Assembly (NCBI RefSeq): GCF_000716435.1
Contig: NZ_JNWO01000004.1
Coordinates: forward strand, 62,001-126,000
Origin: Streptomyces xylophagus
Lineage (GTDB): Bacteria; Actinomycetota; Actinomycetes; Streptomycetales; Streptomycetaceae
Direction of reading: 5' to 3'
Length of the DNA: 64,000 nucleotides
Every line of letters starts with the position of its first letter. Positions within the stretch are counted from its first letter, which is position 1. The position numbers and the translations under genes were made by a program. This document shows positions 58,955-64,000 of this stretch, piece after piece. The notes under the pieces were generated by a model that was given only the letters and a program-made list of their open reading frames with translations, searched no databases and was not told where the DNA came from.

Positions 58955-59740
58955 ATGACCGCGACCGCATCGCCGGTGGCGCTGGTGACCGGAGCGACCA
59001 GTGGCATAGGTCTGGAGATCGCCGAACGGCTGGCCGGGCTGGGCGCCCGTGTCTTCCTCTGCGCCCGGGACGAGGCCCGGCTCACGGCCACCGTCAAGGA
59101 ACTGCGCGACCGGGGACACGACGTCGACGCCACGGTCTGCGACGTCGCCGACCCCGAGCAGATACGCGGATACGTGCGCGCGGCGGTGGATCGCTACGGA
59201 CCGGTCGACATCCTGGTCAACAACGCGGGCCGAAGCGGAGGCGGTGCCACCGCGGAGATCCCGGACGAGCTGTGGAACGACGTGATCACCATCAACCTCA
59301 CCGGCGTCTTCCTGATGACGAAGGAGGTGCTGACCACCGGTGGGATGCGGGAGCGGGGGCGTGGCCGGATCATCAACATCGCCTCCACCGGGGGAAAGCA
59401 GGGTGTGGTCCATGCCGCCCCGTACTCCGCCTCGAAGCACGGCGTGGTCGGCTTCACCAAGGCCCTGGGACTCGAACTGGCCCGTACCGGGATCACGGTC
59501 AACGCCGTCTGCCCGGGATTCGTCGAGACACCGATGGCGGAACGCGTGCGCGAGCACTACGCGGGTATCTGGGGCGTGAGTGAGCAGGAGACCTTCGACC
59601 GGATCACGGCGCGCGTCCCGATGGGCCGCTACGTGGAGCCGCGCGAGGTGGCGGCGATGGTCGAGTACCTGGTCGGGGACGACGCCGCGGCCGTGACCGC
59701 GCAGGCACTCAACGTCTGCGGCGGACTGGGCAACTACTGA
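58955..59740 (+). CDS. type II polyketide C-9 ketoreductase (ActIII-like)
   Basis: The 261-aa protein closely follows ActIII, the ketoreductase of actinorhodin synthesis, in length and motifs: TGATSGIG cofactor loop, NNAGRSGGGATAE, INLTGVF, the IASTGGKQGVVHAAPYSASK segment (catalytic Ser and Y-x3-K), ALGLELARTGITVNAVCPGFVETPMA, and the end ALNVCGGLGNY. It would reduce the nascent poly-beta-ketone at C-9 using NADPH. ATG 58955 follows GGAGG. Its stop overlaps the start of the next SDR gene (TGATG). Confidence 0.97.
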   Translation: MTATASPVALVTGATSGIGLEIAERLAGLGARVFLCARDEARLTATVKELRDRGHDVDATVCDVADPEQIRGYVRAAVDRYGPVDILVNNAGRSGGGATAEIPDELWNDVITINLTGVFLMTKEVLTTGGMRERGRGRIINIASTGGKQGVVHAAPYSASKHGVVGFTKALGLELARTGITVNAVCPGFVETPMAERVREHYAGIWGVSEQETFDRITARVPMGRYVEPREVAAMVEYLVGDDAAAVTAQALNVCGGLGNY

Positions 59741-60480
59741 TGGCCGCGAGTGGTCCCGTCGCCCTGGTGACCGGATCCTCCTCGGGGATCGGAGAGGCGA
59801 TCGTCCGGCGACTGGCCGAGGACGGCTACCGGGTGGCGGTGAACTCGTCGAGTTCTGTGGAGGCGGGTGAGAAGGTGGCCGCGACACTGCCCGACGCGAT
59901 CTACGTACGGGCCGACGTGTCGGACGAGGGCGAGTCCCGGGACCTGGTCTCCACCGTGGTGGGGCACTTCGGCAGGCTGGACGTGCTGGTGAACAGCGCG
60001 GGCCGTACCCGGGCCATCGCGCACCGGGACCTGGAAGCGGCCACTCCCGCGGTGTGGCGCGACATCCTGGACCTCAACGTCATCGGCACCTGGCAGACCA
60101 CCGTGGCGGCGATGCCGCACCTGGCGCGGACCCGTGCCGGTGCCGTGGTCAACGTCTCGTCCATCGCCGGCAGCCGGACCGCGGGCAGTTCCATCCCGTA
60201 CGCGGTCAGCAAAGCCGCCCTCGAGCACATGACGCGACTGCTGGCGAAGGCGGTGGGTCCCGAGGTCCGGGTCAACGCCGTGGCTCCCAGCCTCATCGAG
60301 ACCCCGTGGACGGCGGACGACGCGTTCTTCGCGCCGATCGCGGAGTACGTACGGCAGAACGCGCCGTTGCGCCGGGTGGGAGTACCCGAGGACGTCGCGA
60401 CGGCCGCACGGCACCTCGTCGACGCGACGTACACCACCGGGCAGGTGGTGTACGTGGACGGCGGCTGCCACCTGCTGTGA
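59740..60480 (+). CDS. second short-chain dehydrogenase/reductase of the cluster
   Basis: The 246-aa protein has TGSSSGIG near 9-16, the NSAG motif (LDVLVNSAGR), NVSSIAGS with catalytic Ser and YAVSK for Y-x3-K, then VNAVAPSLIETPW and a C-terminal GQVVYVDGGCHLL. NSAG instead of NNAG is a normal variant. It probably reduces or oxidises a later pathway intermediate. Its start overlaps the ActIII-like stop. Confidence 0.93.
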   Translation: MAASGPVALVTGSSSGIGEAIVRRLAEDGYRVAVNSSSSVEAGEKVAATLPDAIYVRADVSDEGESRDLVSTVVGHFGRLDVLVNSAGRTRAIAHRDLEAATPAVWRDILDLNVIGTWQTTVAAMPHLARTRAGAVVNVSSIAGSRTAGSSIPYAVSKAALEHMTRLLAKAVGPEVRVNAVAPSLIETPWTADDAFFAPIAEYVRQNAPLRRVGVPEDVATAARHLVDATYTTGQVVYVDGGCHLL

Positions 60481-60514
60481 TCCGTCATTCCGAGCACACC
60501 AGGAGTCCGGTGCC

Positions 60515-61537
60515 ATGCGCCTCGCTGTGAATCTCACCTACCAGGGCGCGGCCGAACTGGCCCGCGCCGCAGAACGACTCGGCTACGCGGCCGTCCTCGC
60601 CCCCGAGGGATACCGTTCCGACGCGGCGAGCCTGCTGGGACTGGTCGCCGGACAGACCGAGCGGGTGGCCCTGATCTCGGGGGTGATGCAGATCCCCGCT
60701 CGTCCGCCCGGGCTGACGGCGCTCACCGCCGCGACGCTCGACGCGCTGAGCGGCGGGCGGTTCAGGCTCGGCCTCGGTGTCTCCAACCCCGATGTGGCGC
60801 AGGGCTGGTACGCCGCCGCCGCCGACCGGCCGCTGGCCCGTACCCGGGAGTACGTGGAGGTGGTACGCCGGGCGTTGGCCGGCGGTCCGGTCCGGTACGA
60901 GGGGCGTCACTACTCCGTCGGCGGCACCGCCCCGCTCCATGTGCTCACGGAACCCGTGCGCGCGGACCTGCCCGTCTACCTCGCGGCGGTGGGGCCGGCG
61001 AACCTCAGGCTCGCCGGCGAGATCGCCGATGGCTGGATCGGGGTGTTCACCGCGCCCGAAGCGGTGGCCGAGGCGGTCACGGAGATCGAGGGCGGCCGGA
61101 AACGGGCGGGCGGCGACATGGCGGGCTTCGAAGTGCTGCCGAGTCTGCCCACGGCGGTCGGACCCGATCCGGCCACCGCCGCGGACCTGCTGCGCGACCA
61201 GTACGTCTATCTCATGGGCATCGGCGATGCCGAGCGCAACGTGTACTGCGCGCTGTCCCGCCGGCTCGGCTACGGCCATGTCGCGGACGCGCTGCGGGAG
61301 CGGCTGGCCGCCGGCGACCGGGCGGGGGCCGCCCGGGCGCTGCCCGTCGACTTCATCGACCGCACCGCCCTCATCGGGCCGGTGCCGCGGATAGCCGAAC
61401 GGATGGCCGAGTACGCCGAGGTGGGGGTGACCACGCTGGGCGTCATGGTCTCGGCCGCGGCCACCACACAGGCTCAGCGGCTGGTGATCCTCCGTGACTG
61501 CGCCGAGGCATGGCAGCTGTCGGGGGTCGCGTCATGA
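60515..61537 (+). CDS. luciferase-like (LLM) F420/FMN-dependent oxidoreductase
   Basis: The 340-aa protein has the LLM TIM barrel: AAELARAAERLGYAAVLAPEGYRSDAASLLG, VALISGVMQIPARPPGLTALTAATLDALSGGRFRLGLGVSNPDVAQGWY, REYVEVVRRALAGGPVRYEGRHYSVGG and LPVYLAAVGPANLRLAGEIADGWIGVF. The pattern fits F420-dependent enzymes (G6GR/Mer type), although FMN use cannot be excluded. Such enzymes reduce or hydroxylate polyketide intermediates. It starts 34 nt after the second SDR. Confidence 0.9.
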   Translation: MRLAVNLTYQGAAELARAAERLGYAAVLAPEGYRSDAASLLGLVAGQTERVALISGVMQIPARPPGLTALTAATLDALSGGRFRLGLGVSNPDVAQGWYAAAADRPLARTREYVEVVRRALAGGPVRYEGRHYSVGGTAPLHVLTEPVRADLPVYLAAVGPANLRLAGEIADGWIGVFTAPEAVAEAVTEIEGGRKRAGGDMAGFEVLPSLPTAVGPDPATAADLLRDQYVYLMGIGDAERNVYCALSRRLGYGHVADALRERLAAGDRAGAARALPVDFIDRTALIGPVPRIAERMAEYAEVGVTTLGVMVSAAATTQAQRLVILRDCAEAWQLSGVAS

Positions 61538-61595
61538 CGACGTCCCGTCGCCGGTGCACGCCCTGTCCTCCCCGCTCAACCCTCAAGGAGAAGAA

Positions 61596-62414
61596 GTGAG
61601 TTCGGTCCAGACGGTCCTGTTCGAGGACGACTTCGCCGGGTGGAACACACCGGGCGGACGGGAGCGGTGGGAGCTCCGGCCGCTTTCGTGGCTGCCGAAG
61701 GGTGACGGTGTGGCAACCCTGTCGCCGGAGGGGCTGTCCGTGGTGCCCAGCGGGCGCAACCCCGGGACGGGGCGCCCGGCGTTCGCCCCGGCGCCCGACG
61801 GGCACGACGGATCGGGGCACCTGCGGTGGGCCGCCTTCGCGCTTCCCGCCTCCGGGGACAGCCGCAAGGGCTTCCCCCTGCCGGACGAGGGTGAATTCCG
61901 TGCGGAGGCGGTGCTGTCCGCCGAGCTCTACGGCACCGACGGGCACCCCTACGGCGAAGCCGTCGCGGACCCGGACGCCACCCTGAAGTGCGGCATGGCG
62001 GCGATGATCTGCGTGGACATGGAGTCCGGCATGGTCTTCGACTTCGCCCTCACGAACGGTCGCGTCTGGGCGCTGTACGAGCGTCTGCCGCGCCCCGGTG
62101 CGGAGCACGGCACCTTCTCGTACGCCATACCGGTCGCCCCTCGTTCGGCGGCGTCCTGGCACGACCTGGCCATCACGGTCGACTCCCGGGCGGGGCGAGC
62201 ACGGTGGCTGGTCGACGGTGACGAGGTGTTCGCCGTGTCGGGCGTCGGACTCCGGCTCGGGGCGGACGAGTATCTGGCGCGTGCCGAGCCGGGACCGGAG
62301 GAGGAGGTGACTGTCCGTCAACTGTCACTGGGGCTCGGGCTGTTCGCCGATCCCCTGTGGGGCCAGGGGGCGCGGCTCGTGGCTCGCCGGGCCCGGGTGG
62401 GCATCCTCGGCTGA
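61596..62414 (+). CDS. unrecognised polyketide-cluster protein, possibly jelly-roll fold
   Basis: The 272-aa protein is rich in aromatic beta-strand segments (VLFEDDFAGW, RWELRPLSWL, RWAAFALPAS, EFRAEAVLSAELYG, WHDLAITVDSRAGRARWLVDGDEVFAV) reminiscent of concanavalin-like jelly-rolls, and may belong to the DUF6081 group; that is from memory and uncertain. No signal peptide or catalytic motif is seen. GTG 61596 follows AAGGAG at 5 nt. It ends the rightward operon before a strong terminator. Confidence 0.7.
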   Translation: MSSVQTVLFEDDFAGWNTPGGRERWELRPLSWLPKGDGVATLSPEGLSVVPSGRNPGTGRPAFAPAPDGHDGSGHLRWAAFALPASGDSRKGFPLPDEGEFRAEAVLSAELYGTDGHPYGEAVADPDATLKCGMAAMICVDMESGMVFDFALTNGRVWALYERLPRPGAEHGTFSYAIPVAPRSAASWHDLAITVDSRAGRARWLVDGDEVFAVSGVGLRLGADEYLARAEPGPEEEVTVRQLSLGLGLFADPLWGQGARLVARRARVGILG

Positions 62415-62458
62415 AGCGGTCCCGGCGGCCTGGGCCGACGGACTGTGGGCTGACACGG

Positions 62459-62490
62459 GAGGGGGGACGACCGGATGGTCGTCCCCCCTC
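62459..62490. terminator. strong bidirectional terminator
   Basis: A perfect 14-bp stem, GAGGGGGGACGACC / GGTCGTCCCCCCTC, closes a 4-nt loop between convergent operons (stops 62414 and 62500). Confidence 0.85.
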
Positions 62491-62499
62491 GGCCGTCCC

Positions 62500-62904
62500 T
62501 CACACGTCGCGGGCGTGGATGCCCGGCCGCCCGGGGTCGAGGCCCCAGGACAGGATCCGGGTCGGATGGATCCGGATCATCTCCCCGCTGAAGTGCTCCA
62601 TGTGCTTCTCGACGCCCGTGATCGTCTCGGCCCGGCCCCGGACTTCGACGGCGCGTACCCGCCAGGGACTGAAGGAGGCGATGTCGTCGACCACCAGGGA
62701 GACGTTCTCGTTGACCTGCACGTTGCGGAACTTACGGGTGTCGCCGAGTGCGCGGCCCTGGATGTCGATCGTCCCGGTCACCGGGTTGTGGCGGAAGGCG
62801 ACAGGGTTGTTCTGCGGGACGCCGTCCGGCGCCACGGTGGCCAGCCTGCCCAGGGTCTGGCCCTTGAGGTAGTCGAGTTCGGCCTCGGTGAAGCTCATGC
62901 TCAT
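62500..62904 (-). CDS. PPOX-class F420-dependent protein
   Basis: The 134-aa protein has the split-barrel pattern: FTEAELDYLKGQTLGRLATVAPDGVPQNNPVAFRHNPVTGTIDIQGRALGDTRKFRNVQVNENVSLVVDDI, a common start of F420-binding PPOX reductases. The C-terminal GVEKHMEHFSGEMIRIHPTRILSWGLD is also typical. It starts at ATG 62904 inside the MFS stop (ATGA overlap); ATG 62898, with AAAGG at a better distance, is an alternative. It is coupled to the MFS gene and probably acts on a pathway product. Confidence 0.88.
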   Translation of the reverse strand: MSMSFTEAELDYLKGQTLGRLATVAPDGVPQNNPVAFRHNPVTGTIDIQGRALGDTRKFRNVQVNENVSLVVDDIASFSPWRVRAVEVRGRAETITGVEKHMEHFSGEMIRIHPTRILSWGLDPGRPGIHARDV

Positions 62905-64000
62905 GCCTTTCCGCTCGCTTCCAGCGCTGCCTGTCGTTTCTGGGCGCGTTGCGCGGCGAACACCGGCCGCTCGACCGCCGCCAGCACGGCGGTGGCGGCC
63001 AGGGCGACCAGCGTGACACCCAGCACCCATCCGAACGCGACTCCGAAGGAGTCCGCCATGGCGGCCGTGGAGCCGTGCGTCCCGGCCAGGCTGTTCTGCA
63101 GGACCACCACGATGACCGCGGTGCCGATGGAACCGCCCATCCTCTGCAGGATGCTGAGCTGCGGGGTGGCGTCGTTGATCTTGCTCCGGCCGAGGACCCG
63201 GTAGGCGGCGGTCATCGCCGGCATCATGGACATCCCGATCCCGAAGCCGCGGACGACCATCGCCAGGCTCAGCGCCACGTACGAGGTGTGCGCGCCGATC
63301 ATCACGAACGGCAGGGTCGAGGCGATGTTCACCAACCCGCCGATGACGGCGGTGAGTCCACCGCCGATGCGCTCGGTGATCCGGCCCGCCAGCCACATCG
63401 CGGCTGCGGCACCGAAACCGGAGGGGCCCAGCAACAGTCCCGTGGTCACGGCGTCCTCATGACGTACGGCCTGGTAGTAGAGCGGCATCAGGATCATCCC
63501 GCCGTACATGGCTCCGCCCAGGCAGAACGTGGCGAGGCAGGCGGCGCCGAACGCCCTGTTGCCGTAGAGCCGCAGATCCAGCAGCGGGCGGCGGGGCTGC
63601 CTGACCCGGAGGGCGTGCAGGACGAAGCCCGCCGTGAGCAGGAGTCCGGCGGCGAGCGAGACCATGACGGTGACGGTGAACCTGCCGGTGTTGCCCAGTT
63701 CGGCCAGGCCGTAGGTGAGGCCGATCATGCCGAGCGAGATCATCGCCAGGCCGGTCACGTCCAGTGGGCCGGCCTCCTCGGGCTGCTCGCGGGGCAGCAG
63801 CCGTAGCCCCAGCAGGAGGGCGAGCGCCCCGATCGGCAGGTTGACGAAGAAGATCCAGCGCCAGCCGGGTCCGTCGAGGAGCAGCCCGCCGATGGTCGGG
63901 CCGATCACGGGCGTCAGCACCATCGGGATGCCGATGATGCTCATGACCCGGGCCATGTTCTGCGGCCCGGCCTTCTTCGCCAGGATCATCTGGCCGACCG
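62901..64000 (-). CDS. MFS transporter (DHA2/EmrB type), 5' end beyond window
   Basis: The visible 366 codons carry most of a 14-helix DHA2 drug exporter. The visible start region includes the motif C-type sequence MARVMSIIGIPMVLTPVIGPTIGGLLLDGPGWRWIFFVNLPIG, followed by about nine further hydrophobic helices. The N-terminal helices lie past position 64000. It would export the polyketide product and give self-resistance. Its stop overlaps the PPOX start. Confidence 0.92.
   Translation of the reverse strand, partial: VGQMILAKKAGPQNMARVMSIIGIPMVLTPVIGPTIGGLLLDGPGWRWIFFVNLPIGALALLLGLRLLPREQPEEAGPLDVTGLAMISLGMIGLTYGLAELGNTGRFTVTVMVSLAAGLLLTAGFVLHALRVRQPRRPLLDLRLYGNRAFGAACLATFCLGGAMYGGMILMPLYYQAVRHEDAVTTGLLLGPSGFGAAAAMWLAGRITERIGGGLTAVIGGLVNIASTLPFVMIGAHTSYVALSLAMVVRGFGIGMSMMPAMTAAYRVLGRSKINDATPQLSILQRMGGSIGTAVIVVVLQNSLAGTHGSTAAMADSFGVAFGWVLGVTLVALAATAVLAAVERPVFAAQRAQKRQAALEASGKA

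Overview
The window is typical high-GC actinomycete DNA. The strong third-position GC bias, frequent GTG/TTG starts, 4-nt stop/start overlaps, SARP regulator, XRE/LuxR/TetR regulators, FG-GAP exoproteins and F420-type enzymes all point to Streptomyces or a close relative. No rRNA gene, tRNA gene or CRISPR array was seen.

Layout. Positions 1-7500 look like an accessory edge. There are small hypothetical genes and two copies of a 20-nt motif resembling the reverse complement of a tRNA-Gly(CCC) anticodon arm (an attachment-site signature). A visibly lower-GC cassette (2343-4368) carries a Phd/YefM-RelE toxin-antitoxin pair coupled to an unknown TPR protein. Broken genes follow, including an epimerase with a nonsense codon, a frameshift and a hexanucleotide repeat. 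Positions 7600-11240 hold a secreted protein, an alpha/beta hydrolase with a double-operator promoter, and an ECF sigma factor with its CU044_5270-type partner. Positions 11247-19590 are the most unusual locus: a leftward, overlapping operon of a divergent 1839-aa GltB-like glutamate synthase, a CysJ-type diflavin reductase and a possible HemS/ChuX-like protein, preceded by an iron-box-like sequence.

Positions 19741-36300 hold exoproteins, Ohr, a regulator, and a two-component system with an ABC exporter. Two identical 16-bp palindromes lie exactly 108 nt before the ABC operon and before a separate serine hydrolase. Then come an iron-box-associated FG-GAP exoprotein and a second serine hydrolase. 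Positions 36300-47700 contain an orphan response regulator, an amidase without signal peptide, and several regulator/target pairs with visible palindromic operators (TetR-MMPL, TetR-MBL/cupin, LysR-SDR, TetR-hydrolase).

Positions 46500-52100 show decay: a headless DUF1295 gene, a SigK/YihY chimeric remnant and an eroded FdhF/YdeP-type oxidoreductase, around a Ser/Thr kinase with an extracellular ricin-type lectin domain and an XRE regulator. A second FG-GAP exoprotein follows (52188-55229).

From 55499 to the right edge lies part of a type II aromatic polyketide cluster: ActVB-like flavin reductase, ActIV-like MBL cyclase, SARP regulator, a phosphopantetheinyl-transferase fragment, SnoaL-like protein, ActIII-like ketoreductase, second SDR, luciferase-like F420 oxidoreductase, an unrecognised protein, an F420/PPOX protein and an MFS exporter cut by the window end. 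The minimal KS/CLF/ACP genes are not in view.
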